Shown: positions 16,693 through 22,771 of the stretch, in pieces
Layout of the letters: every line of letters starts with the position of its first letter
Numbering within the stretch: position 1 is the stretch's first letter
The notes under the pieces: generated by a model
Databases searched by the model: none
Told to the model about the DNA's origin: nothing
Seen by the model: the letters and a program-made list of their open reading frames with translations, nothing else
Assembly (NCBI GenBank): GCA_017938625.1
Contig: JAGBBD010000052.1
Span: forward strand, 1 to 34,437
Direction: 5' to 3'
Length of the DNA stretch: 34,437 nucleotides
DNA from: Oscillospiraceae bacterium
GTDB taxonomy: Bacteria > Bacillota > Clostridia > Oscillospirales > Oscillospiraceae
Program-made: the position numbers and the translations under genes

Positions 16693-17436
16693 ATGAGATT
16701 TATTGATGCAAGCTGCCGTCTTGGTATGCCTGCCGCACCCGGCGAGGGTATGCCATGGAAGACAGAAGAGATTCTGGAACTGATGGATCGCTGCCATATT
16801 GAACAGGCCTTTGCCTACCATATCGTGGCGCGAGATGGCGAAGTGGAAGACGGCAATGGGCTTTTGATGGAAGAGATCAAAAAAGATTCCCGTTTGCAGC
16901 CGCAGTGGTGCGCCATGCCTGCCACTTTCCGGGAGTTCCTTCATGCAGATGCCCTGGGCGATGCCATGAAGAAAAACGGCGTGAAGACCTTGCGAATCGC
17001 CCCCAAGGGCTTTGCCCACAGCGCCATGCCCTATGCCATGAAAGAGCTGATGGACTTTGCCGCGCAGAGCCGCGTCCCCGTGTTCTTTGACTACGGTGAG
17101 GCCGTGGGCGATGCGCTGTACGATCTGTGCAGCGCCTATCCGGATGTAAAATTTGTGGTCACCAACACGGCCTATGCCCTCAACCGATTCTTAGGGCCTG
17201 TGCTGGATGCCTGTCCTAACCTGTATGTGGGCACGGGCAACTATGTGCCCCATCAGGGACTGGAGACCTTCTGCAGATACTATTCCGCAGACCGTCTGAT
17301 CTTCAACACAAACCTGCCCTTTGGCTCTGCCACGGCGGCGGTGTCGCTGGTGTGTCTTGCCAACATCAGCAAAGAAGAGAAGGAAAAGATCGCCTGCGGC
17401 AACATGGAAAGACTGCTTTCGGAGGTGCGCCTGTGA
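16693..17436 (+). CDS. Amidohydrolase-2-like paralogue, type A (A3), metal ligands lost
   Basis: This is the most diverged type A copy, 247 residues. Strand 1 is FIDASCRLG (Ser7 and Arg9 in place of the two histidines). FFDYGE stands for FHAW, VVTNTAY for GHSG, and FNTN for YGSD. It still keeps EILELMDRCHIEQA, YHIVA, QWCAMPATFREF, GTGNYVPHQG and FGSATAAVSLV. The gap from A2 is 11 bases. The stop overlaps the start of B2 (GTGA), the second case of an A-B coupled pair. Possible roles are a structural or regulatory subunit for a B protein, or a ligand-binding protein. No known function is recognised. Confidence 0.8.
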   Translation: MRFIDASCRLGMPAAPGEGMPWKTEEILELMDRCHIEQAFAYHIVARDGEVEDGNGLLMEEIKKDSRLQPQWCAMPATFREFLHADALGDAMKKNGVKTLRIAPKGFAHSAMPYAMKELMDFAAQSRVPVFFDYGEAVGDALYDLCSAYPDVKFVVTNTAYALNRFLGPVLDACPNLYVGTGNYVPHQGLETFCRYYSADRLIFNTNLPFGSATAAVSLVCLANISKEEKEKIACGNMERLLSEVRL

Positions 17437-18206
17437 ATTGGGAAGAACTGGTATTTGAAGCAAAGCCCTTTGATGGGCTGCTCGTTCTGGATGTCCATGG
17501 GCATATCGGTGCCCACAGGCCCTTCCAGCTGGGCGCCTACAGCGCCGCGCAGGTGGCGCAGACGGCAACGCGTATGGGTGTGGATGCTGTGTGCGTATCG
17601 TCCCTGCCCTCCATTGTCAGCGACTGGAAATGGGGCAACGAGGAAGTGGCGCAGGCCTGCCGCGATTTCCCGGGTCTGATCCTTGGTTACGCCGTGCCAA
17701 ACCCCTATTATGAGGACTGCGATATTGCCCCCTATCTGTCCATGCCCGGCTTCCGCGGCATCAAGGTCCACGGCGATATGCAGGGAAGCCTGCCCCTCAA
17801 TGACCCTCGATATTTTGCAGCCTATGAGCTGGCAGACAAGCAGAGACTTCCTGTGCTGTTCCATGCATGGCTGCCCTCTGAGGTGGCTGCCGCCACAGAT
17901 GTGGCAAAGCGCTATCCCAATGCCACCATCATTCTGGGTCACTCCGGCATGACAGCAAGAGCTGCTGCTGTGCAGGCTGCCAGAGAATGTGACAACATTC
18001 TCATCGATACCGCCATCAGCTCCACCTATGACAATGCCATCGAAGTGCTGGTGGACAAGGTCGGTGCAGACCGTGTAGTCTACGGCTCGGATATTTCCTT
18101 CTTTGACTGCATCCACACCATGGGCAAGATCGCCCTTGCCAAGCTTTCGGATACGGACAAGGAGAAGATCTTCGGCCTCAATGCCAAGGAACTCTTCCGC
18201 CTGTAA
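17433..18206 (+). CDS. Amidohydrolase-2 family metal-dependent hydrolase, type B (B2)
   Basis: Close relative of B1, 257 residues, with all expected ligands: VLDVHGHIG (His22/His24), GFRGIKVHGD, LPVLFHAWL, IILGHSGMT and VVYGSDISFFDC. The two proteins also share FEAKPFDG/YEQKPFDG near the N-terminus and HTMGKIALAKL...KEKIFGLNAK at the C-terminus. The start is the GTG at 17433 overlapping the A3 stop, with GGAGG at 17421-17425; the longer ORF from 17352 would run through A3. The A3-B2 pair mirrors A1-B1, so the array probably grew by duplicating an A-B unit. The substrate is unknown. Confidence 0.87.
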   Translation: MNWEELVFEAKPFDGLLVLDVHGHIGAHRPFQLGAYSAAQVAQTATRMGVDAVCVSSLPSIVSDWKWGNEEVAQACRDFPGLILGYAVPNPYYEDCDIAPYLSMPGFRGIKVHGDMQGSLPLNDPRYFAAYELADKQRLPVLFHAWLPSEVAAATDVAKRYPNATIILGHSGMTARAAAVQAARECDNILIDTAISSTYDNAIEVLVDKVGADRVVYGSDISFFDCIHTMGKIALAKLSDTDKEKIFGLNAKELFRL

Positions 18207-18217
18207 GGAGCGCGCAT

Positions 18218-18997
18218 ATGGACTGTACAAAGAGTATTTTTGCCGGTAAGCCTGTGGATTTTGAGGTCATTGACGTCCATGTCCACTATGGTGATGCCGG
18301 AACCTATCAGCTGTGCGGCTCTGAAGCCGAGGGCATCGTCCATACCATGGGTCGCCTTGGCATGGATCTTTGCTGCTGCTGCGGCAACAGCGCGGCTTCT
18401 GACTGGTATTATATCAATGAAAACGTGGCAAAGGGCATGGATCGCTACCCGGATAAGCTCAAAGGCTATGTGGTGGTCAACCCCTTTTATGAGGATCTTG
18501 ATCCTGCCTTCTGGTTTGAGAGAAGTCCCGGCTTTATCGGTCTGAAGGTTCTTGCCTGTGTGCAGGGCGACCTGCCGCTGGATCATCCCCGGTATCACCG
18601 CTTCTATGAGTACGCAGACCGCCATAACCTGCCTGTGCTGGTCCATACCTGGATCGCAAGGGAAGTCAATGAGATGTTCCGCATGGCGCAGAAGTATCCC
18701 AATGCCCGTTTTATCTGCGCCCACAGCGCTCTGACCAACCGTCCTGCCAAGGAAGCGCTGATCGAAGGTATGAAGATCTGCGACAATGTGGTGGCGGATA
18801 CTGCCATTTCTGAGATCTATGACGGTGCGTTGGAGTGGATCGCAGACAAGATCGGCACAGACCGTCTTGTCTATGGCTCAGACTTTATCACCTTTGAATG
18901 TTCCCACATCCTCGGCAGAGTTGCCATGAGCAAGCTGACCGATGATGACAAGGAAAAAATCTTCAGCCGCAATGCAAAGCAGTGGCTGAAGCTGTAA
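18218..18997 (+). CDS. Amidohydrolase-2 family hydrolase, type B (B3), variant strand
   Basis: A 259-residue type B protein. The metal motifs VIDVHVHYG (His21/His23), LPVLVHTWI, FICAHSALT and LVYGSDFITFEC are intact. The strand that reads IKIHGN in B1 and IKVHGD in B2 reads LKVLAC here, so the histidine next to the conserved lysine is gone, a change also seen in B4. It has four consecutive cysteines after LGMDL. This suggests a substrate specificity different from B1/B2. It starts 11 bases after B2 with an AAGGAG site. The substrate is unknown. Confidence 0.86.
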   Translation: MDCTKSIFAGKPVDFEVIDVHVHYGDAGTYQLCGSEAEGIVHTMGRLGMDLCCCCGNSAASDWYYINENVAKGMDRYPDKLKGYVVVNPFYEDLDPAFWFERSPGFIGLKVLACVQGDLPLDHPRYHRFYEYADRHNLPVLVHTWIAREVNEMFRMAQKYPNARFICAHSALTNRPAKEALIEGMKICDNVVADTAISEIYDGALEWIADKIGTDRLVYGSDFITFECSHILGRVAMSKLTDDDKEKIFSRNAKQWLKL

Positions 18998-19007
18998 GGA
19001 GATCACT

Positions 19008-19781
19008 ATGGATTTGAAAGAATATGTGTTTTTGGGCAAGGAACTGAAGGACACCTATGTGGTGGATGTCCATATCCATGTGGGCGGCTCCACCCGCTAT
19101 CAGAAGCCGGGCAACGATGCCGACAGCGTGGTCTATACCATGGATCGCGTGGGTGTGGATGTTGTCTGCGCCAGCTGCTCTCCCGGTGCGTACTGCGACT
19201 GGAAGTGGGGCAATGAGATGTGCGCCGATGCCCATGAAAAATACCCGGATCGCATCAAGGCTTATGCCGTGGTCAACCCCCACTATACCTTTGATCTGGA
19301 TGCGTATTTTGCAAACAGTGACCGATTCCTCGGCTTGAAGGTCATTCCCTTTGTGCAGGGCACGCTTCCCATCGACTGCCCGGGTCTGCAGCCTTATTAT
19401 GAGTATGCCGACAAGTACGGTCTGCCTGTGCTGTTCCATGCATGGATGGCAAGCGAGGTGAAGGATGCCACCGCTGTGGCAAAACGCTATCCCAATGCCA
19501 GATTTATCTTCGGCCACTCCGGCTTTACGGCCTTTGAGGAGTCGGTAGCAGCCTGTAAGCAGTGTGACAATGTGTTGCTGGATACCACCATCTCCGATAC
19601 CTATGACGGCGCGCTGGAGCGTCTGGTCAATGCGGTGGGTGTGGATCGTGTGGCATTCGGCACCGATCTGACTGCTTTTGAGTGCTCCCATATTCTGGGC
19701 AGGATCCTGCTGTCCCGACTGAGTGACACAGACAAGGAAAAGATCCTGGGCCTCAATGCAAAGCAATTCTTAAAACTGTAA
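19008..19781 (+). CDS. Amidohydrolase-2 family hydrolase, type B (B4), variant strand
   Basis: The last gene of the array, 257 residues. Metal motifs are VVDVHIHVG (His22/His24), LPVLFHAWM, FIFGHSGFT and VAFGTDLTAFEC. Like B3 it has no histidine in the lysine strand (LKVIPF), and both share FECSHILGR near the C-terminus where B1/B2 have FDCIHTMGK, so B3 and B4 form a subgroup. The gap from B3 is 10 bases, with an AAGGAG ribosome site. A strong terminator begins directly at its stop codon, closing the transcript. The substrate is unknown. Confidence 0.86.
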   Translation: MDLKEYVFLGKELKDTYVVDVHIHVGGSTRYQKPGNDADSVVYTMDRVGVDVVCASCSPGAYCDWKWGNEMCADAHEKYPDRIKAYAVVNPHYTFDLDAYFANSDRFLGLKVIPFVQGTLPIDCPGLQPYYEYADKYGLPVLFHAWMASEVKDATAVAKRYPNARFIFGHSGFTAFEESVAACKQCDNVLLDTTISDTYDGALERLVNAVGVDRVAFGTDLTAFECSHILGRILLSRLSDTDKEKILGLNAKQFLKL

Positions 19782-19819
19782 AAGAAGCACCTGTCATGTA
19801 ATATGACAGGTGCTTCTTT
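19782..19819. terminator. Bidirectional terminator closing the amidohydrolase array
   Basis: AAGAAGCACCTGTCAT (19782-19797), 5-base loop, then its exact complement (19803-19818). It serves the array on the plus strand and the PepSY gene on the minus strand. Confidence 0.88.
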
Positions 19820-19832
19820 CATATGCTGTCTC

Positions 19833-20114
19833 TTAATGTCCTGCTTCGTTGGAAACAGACAGGATCTCGCCGGAGGCGGAGATCATGTAGTTGTAATTTT
19901 CACCATCGGCGGAGAAGTGGATGTTGTAATAGGGAACGCCGTCCGCATCGGTTTCCACATGGGTGTGGATGTTTTCGGCATCTGCGACTTTGACACCTGC
20001 ATCCTTGGCGGCGATCTGCTGTGCCTTCTGAGCGGAAATCGCCTTGCCGCCGCAGGCGGCCAGAGAGAATACCAGGATCAGAGCAAGGGCCAGCGCCATA
20101 ATACGTTTTGTCAT
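19833..20114 (-). CDS. PepSY-domain lipoprotein
   Basis: A 93-residue exported lipoprotein. The N-terminus MTKRIMALALALILVFSLAAC is a lipoprotein signal with a LAAC lipobox, so the mature protein should be anchored outside the membrane at Cys21. The rest fits one PepSY unit: ISAQKAQQIAAKDAG (helix), then DADGVPYYNIHFSADGENYNYMISASGEILS, with the family's Y.v.i....y.y.id..tG.il pattern. PepSY units are thought to bind or inhibit peptidases or to sense the cell surface. AAGGAG supports the start. It follows another PepSY lipoprotein on the same strand but has its own promoter. Confidence 0.88.
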   Translation of the reverse strand: MTKRIMALALALILVFSLAACGGKAISAQKAQQIAAKDAGVKVADAENIHTHVETDADGVPYYNIHFSADGENYNYMISASGEILSVSNEAGH

Positions 20115-20147
20115 AAAAGCATCTCCTTTTCTGTTTCGGATGCTCCT

Positions 20148-20176
20148 ATTATAAAAGAAAAGGGGAGAAAGGTCAA
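20148..20176 (-). promoter_or_regulatory. Promoter of the 93-residue PepSY lipoprotein
   Basis: On the minus strand TTGACC (20171-20176), 17-base spacer, TATAAT (20148-20153), 33 bases before the start codon. Confidence 0.75.
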
Positions 20177-20191
20177 GAAAACCCGTAAGGC

Positions 20192-20554
20192 TCAGTCGTC
20201 CATGTCGTAGGAGAGAATGTCTCCGGTCTCGGCGTGGATGGTGTACTCATACTCCATGCGATCCACACGGAAATCCACCTCGTATTCCGGCACACCGTCG
20301 TCGATCTCGTAGGAAACGCGCAGCTGTGTGACTTGATCTGCCGTAAAGCCTGCGTGTTCCAGGGCGATCTGCTGGGCCTCCTGCTCCGTGATCAGATCGG
20401 CCTGTGCCGCGGTGGGGGTCATGTTGGCTTCGACCGTCTCTTCCAGACGGTCGGCTGCCGTTTCGATGCGTTCTTCTGTCTTCTCGATCTGCGCCAAGGC
20501 AGCGCCGCAGCCGGTCAAAAGCAGCAAACTGAGCACGATAGCAAGTAATTTCAT
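20192..20554 (-). CDS. PepSY-domain lipoprotein with a coiled-coil-like linker
   Basis: A 120-residue exported lipoprotein. The signal MKLLAIVLSLLLLTGC ends in an LTGC lipobox, making Cys16 the lipidated residue. Residues 22-43 (QIEKTEERIETAADRLEETVEA) are charged and probably helical or coiled coil. They are followed by a PepSY unit: ITEQEAQQIALEHAG and DDGVPEYEVDFRVDRMEYEYTIHAETGDILS. An AGGAGG site is 8 bases upstream. It differs from the downstream PepSY gene mainly by the linker, so the pair looks like an old duplication. The role is unknown; a surface or redox-stress function is only suggested by neighbours. Confidence 0.88.
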   Translation of the reverse strand: MKLLAIVLSLLLLTGCGAALAQIEKTEERIETAADRLEETVEANMTPTAAQADLITEQEAQQIALEHAGFTADQVTQLRVSYEIDDGVPEYEVDFRVDRMEYEYTIHAETGDILSYDMDD

Positions 20555-20603
20555 GTGTGTACCTCCTTTTTAAACAGAGTGCCCCCAAATAACGGTATTA
20601 TGC

Positions 20604-20632
20604 AAAAAAGGGGAGCGGACATACCGCTCCCC
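20604..20632 (-). terminator. Terminator of the ferritin-rubredoxin unit
   Basis: On the minus strand GGGGAGCGG, TATGT loop, CCGCTCCCC, then TTTTTT (20604-20609). It follows the rubredoxin stop by seven bases. Confidence 0.9.
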
Positions 20633-20639
20633 ATATGTT

Positions 20640-20774
20640 TTATTCTACAGCAGAGAAGTCTTCCTTGCCCACGGAGCAAAGCTCGCAAGCAAAATCTTCG
20701 GGCAGATCTTCCCACTTTACGCCGGTCTCTTCTTCATCATAGATCCAGCCGCAAACATCGCAAACATATTTCAT
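20640..20774 (-). CDS. Rubredoxin
   Basis: A 44-residue one-iron electron carrier. It reads MKYVCDVCGWIYDEEETG, then WEDLPEDFACELCSVGKEDF. The four iron-binding cysteines are Cys5, Cys8, Cys30 and Cys33 in the standard CxxCG...CxxC(x)VGK arrangement, with the usual W..LP.DF core, though the loop is shorter than in typical 52-residue rubredoxins. AGGAGG lies upstream of the minus-strand ATG at 20772-20774. It follows ferritin by 35 bases and may be co-transcribed with it, but also has a possible promoter inside the ferritin tail. It probably supplies electrons to reverse rubrerythrin or to ferritin iron release. Confidence 0.96.
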   Translation of the reverse strand: MKYVCDVCGWIYDEEETGVKWEDLPEDFACELCSVGKEDFSAVE

Positions 20775-20808
20775 TTTCAGTTCCTCCTGTGAATTGTTAT
20801 GTTGGTTT

Positions 20809-20838
20809 ATTATAATACAAGACTCGGGGCGGTGTAAA
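20809..20838 (-). promoter_or_regulatory. Possible internal promoter for rubredoxin
   Basis: On the minus strand TTTACA (20833-20838), 18-base spacer, TATAAT (20809-20814), overlapping the ferritin 3' end. It would allow rubredoxin expression without ferritin. Confidence 0.4.
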
Positions 20839-21319
20839 CTCTGCCGGCATATTCCTGATCCAGCAGATACAGTCCCTTGGAGTCAGAGCCAAAGAGTTTG
20901 AAACGGCTGATCATGGAGTCGGCATTGTCCTCTTCCTCCATCTGCTCATCCACGAACCAGTCTAAGAACTTCATGGTACGGTAGTCCTTGTCCTGATGGG
21001 CTTCGTGGTAGATGTTGTTGATCAGGCTGGTCACATAGCGCTCATGCTCGGCAGCAGCCACCAGAGGCTCCATGGGGGAGGAGTAGGTCTTGTCGGGCTT
21101 GCCGATGGCTTCCAGCGTGACTTTCAGGCCGTTGTTCTGCATATACTTCATGAAGAGCAGCGCGTGATCGCGCTCTTCCTGCGCCTGGATCATGTAGTAA
21201 TTGGCAAAGCCGTCCAGATCCAGTTCGTCATAGTAGTTTGCCATATCCAGATACAGGTAGGCGGAGTAGAATTCCTTGTTGATCTGCTCATTGAGCAAAG
21301 CTGCGATCTTGTTATTCAT
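20810..21319 (-). CDS. ftnA: Bacterial non-heme ferritin
   Basis: A 169-residue iron-storage protein that forms a 24-subunit shell. It has the four-helix ferritin pattern: LLNEQINKEFYSAYLYLDMANYY with the first ferroxidase glutamate, QAQEERDHALLFMKYMQ with the E-x2-H pair, AAEHERYVT, and DWFVDEQMEEED. The length matches bacterial FtnA proteins (about 165-170). AAGGAG lies before the ATG. The promoter carries a perfect Fur/PerR-type palindrome, so it should respond to iron or peroxide. Rubredoxin follows on the same strand. Confidence 0.95.
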   Translation of the reverse strand: MNNKIAALLNEQINKEFYSAYLYLDMANYYDELDLDGFANYYMIQAQEERDHALLFMKYMQNNGLKVTLEAIGKPDKTYSSPMEPLVAAAEHERYVTSLINNIYHEAHQDKDYRTMKFLDWFVDEQMEEEDNADSMISRFKLFGSDSKGLYLLDQEYAGRVYTAPSLVL

Positions 21320-21369
21320 AAAAATCTCCTTTCAGTCTGTCAAAGTCGATCTGTTTTCTTCATGGCCTT

Positions 21370-21398
21370 AGTATAGCACAGAGAAAACTATTTGTCAA
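21370..21398 (-). promoter_or_regulatory. Ferritin promoter
   Basis: On the minus strand TTGACA (21393-21398), 17-base spacer, TATACT (21370-21375). This near-consensus promoter is 50 bases before the ferritin start. Confidence 0.85.
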
Positions 21399-21401
21399 TA
21401 A

Positions 21402-21416
21402 TAATAATCATTATTA
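21402..21416. promoter_or_regulatory. Fur/PerR-type 7-1-7 operator at the ferritin promoter
   Basis: TAATAAT-C-ATTATTA is a perfect 7-1-7 palindrome, three bases upstream of the -35. It matches the architecture of PerR/Fur boxes and of the sites at 23626, 23690 and 25587. Confidence 0.7.
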
Positions 21417-21458
21417 TTTTAGAAAATTTAAAATATTTTTCCGCTGCCCCATATCCCA

Positions 21459-21565
21459 TGTCATTGCGATCGCGCCCGCAGGCGCATGCAAGCGAGCAAC
21501 CGCGCAAAGCGCGGCTCTTAGCAAGTCGCAGGAGGAGCTGTAAGCTCCGACGTGGCAATCTAAAA
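21459..21565 (+). repeat. Dispersed palindromic repeat, long form
   Basis: It begins TGTCATTGCGATCGCG, continues through GCAGGCGCATGCAAGCGA, an internal hairpin ending GCTCTTAGC, and AGTCGCAGGAG, and ends near CGACGTGGCAAT. The copy at 28673 has the same block order and orientation. The right end lacks the exact TCGCAATGACA seen at 12072. No convincing gene lies between 21320 and 21816. Confidence 0.7.
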
Positions 21566-21655
21566 AGGTGCTTTCTGTGTGTGACTTGCTGCAAACATGA
21601 TCGTAAAAGTATGCAACGGTATTTTTGCTGTGCGACAAAAGTGCCCAAAAGCGCA

Positions 21656-21803
21656 GTTAAGGGGAACCCTTTCCATGGGTTCCCCTTAACGATCCTCTCC
21701 GCAAACGATCAAGAGGGAGGAACTGCGGTTCCTCCCTATTTGAACTCCCTCCGGGGAGCGCACCTCTGTGCGGCATAACGCTTGTCCGTTATCCCGCGTT
21801 TGG
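21656..21803. other. Cluster of consecutive hairpins, function unknown
   Basis: Five palindromes follow one another: a 14-bp perfect stem (21656-21669 with 21677-21690, beginning GTTAAGGGGAACCC), GGGAGGAAC-TGCG-GTTCCTCCC (21715-21736), a short CTCCC/GGGAG stem near 21746-21758, CGCAC-CTCT-GTGCG near 21760-21773, and ATAACG/CGTTAT near 21775-21792. It lies directly 3' of the minus-strand desulforedoxin-like gene. It may be a terminator region, a structured RNA or a repeat element. Confidence 0.45.
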
Positions 21804-21816
21804 ACTTTTCCTATAC

Positions 21817-21957
21817 TTACATTTCCTCCATGACCTTGCCGCAGCAGCGGGGGATCACATCGCCCGGTTTTACATGGAGGATCTTGTGGCAAATGGGGCA
21901 ATAGACATCGCATTCTTTTTCTGCCCGTACCACAGATGTCAGGTTTTTCTGTTCCAT
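21817..21957 (-). CDS. Small desulforedoxin-like one-iron protein
   Basis: A 46-residue protein. Its second half, YCPICHKILHVKPGDVIPRCCGKVM, fits the desulforedoxin/desulfoferrodoxin N-terminal pattern (CxxC, then CCG..M): Cys20 and Cys23, Cys38 and Cys39. A fifth cysteine is at 16. It could hold one iron in a rubredoxin-like centre and pass electrons in superoxide or peroxide defence, in line with ferritin, rubredoxin and reverse rubrerythrin nearby; a zinc ribbon is the alternative. The ATG at 21957 has AAAGGA about seven bases upstream; the adjacent ATG at 21960 is closer to that site. An extended -10 (TGTGATAAAAT, minus strand near 22012-22022) lies upstream. It is short enough to be missed by automatic annotation. 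Confidence 0.72.
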   Translation of the reverse strand: MEQKNLTSVVRAEKECDVYCPICHKILHVKPGDVIPRCCGKVMEEM

Positions 21958-21960
21958 CAT

Positions 21961-22249
21961 GTTTCCTTTCTAAAATGCAGTCACTTCTTTTAAAAGCGCT
22001 ATTTTAAGTATTTTATCACAAAATGTCTCAAATGTGTTTGCTATTTTAATTTTTTTCGGAACTACAGTTACAGCAATCGATAAACACAGCATAACGACAG
22101 TTTCGATACATGTATGAAGAATGATAATGATAAAGTATTGTAGATAGACTATGCTTTTCTATGAAAATCTATTCGATAAATATAAGTAGGGGCGGCGGTG
22201 CACTCTTTCAAGCTGCAAAAATCTTGCTCGTAAGATCAGCCGCACTACA
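21961..22249. other. AT-rich intergenic region without a gene
   Basis: This stretch between the desulforedoxin-like gene and the GNAT promoter has no credible ORF. It contains the minus-strand extended -10 near 22012-22022 and a direct repeat of TGATAA at about 22122-22132 that weakly recalls Fur half-sites. Nothing else is seen. Confidence 0.5.
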
Positions 22250-22278
22250 TTGACTTTGCATTGCTGACACGGTACAAT
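22250..22278 (+). promoter_or_regulatory. Promoter of the GNAT acetyltransferase
   Basis: TTGACT (22250-22255), 17-base spacer, TACAAT (22273-22278), 25 bases before the start codon. Confidence 0.7.
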
Positions 22279-22303
22279 AGTAAAAGCAAGAGGGGGCGTT
22301 CTT

Positions 22304-22753
22304 ATGGCAATAGAATACAGACAGTATCATTACGCTTCACAGGAACACAAAAAAGCACGGATTCTGCGTTACTGCATCCTTCGTTTAGGCAATGGCATCA
22401 GCGACGAATGTGTACAAGATGTCTATGGTGATGATAGCCCGGAAAAAGACCATATTTTGTTGGGCGCTTTTGATGAAGATTTATTGGTTGGTACAGTAAA
22501 TTTAGCACCATGTGGAAAGAACGGTCTTCTGCTAAATGCGTTGGCGATCCATGACAGCCGACAAGGGGAAGGCATTGGTGCAAAACTGGTGAACTATGCC
22601 CACAAAATTGCGAAAGAGCAAGGGTATTGCACCATTCGGCTGATGGGGCGCAGTAATGTTGTAGAATTTTACAAAAAGTTAGGATATACTCCCACAGGAG
22701 TCGTGAAAAATTATCCCCAGGTCACTTTGATAGAAATGACCCTTGATTTGTGA
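22304..22753 (+). CDS. GNAT-family N-acetyltransferase
   Basis: A 149-residue cytoplasmic acetyltransferase using acetyl-CoA. The core LLLNALAIHDSRQGEGIGAKLVNYAHKIAKEQGY holds motif A, with the pyrophosphate-binding Q-G-E-G-I-G. IRLMGRSNVVEFYKKLGYTPTG is the usual motif B ending (N..A..FY.k.GF). The acceptor (amine, antibiotic, peptide or protein N-terminus) is not shown. AAGAGGGGG lies upstream. Codon choice is visibly more AT-rich than in the surrounding operons (many TTA, AAA, GAA), which hints at horizontal acquisition. The small cysteine-rich gene follows after 18 bases and is probably co-transcribed. Confidence 0.9.
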   Translation: MAIEYRQYHYASQEHKKARILRYCILRLGNGISDECVQDVYGDDSPEKDHILLGAFDEDLLVGTVNLAPCGKNGLLLNALAIHDSRQGEGIGAKLVNYAHKIAKEQGYCTIRLMGRSNVVEFYKKLGYTPTGVVKNYPQVTLIEMTLDL

Positions 22754-22771
22754 TATAAAGAGGGCCCTTTT

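Noticed and set aside
21392-21778. A 128-codon plus-strand frame through the Fur box and the dispersed repeat
   Set aside because: It starts inside the ferritin operator, runs through palindromic repeat DNA and has no ribosome site.
21686-21913. A 75-codon minus-strand frame overlapping the desulforedoxin-like gene
   Set aside because: The other frame has a ribosome site and conserved cysteine spacing. This one has neither and passes through the hairpin cluster.
22115-22135. Fur-like direct repeats of TGATAA upstream of the desulforedoxin-like gene
   Set aside because: Only half-site resemblance and no dyad, about 160 bases from the start codon. Too weak to call an operator.
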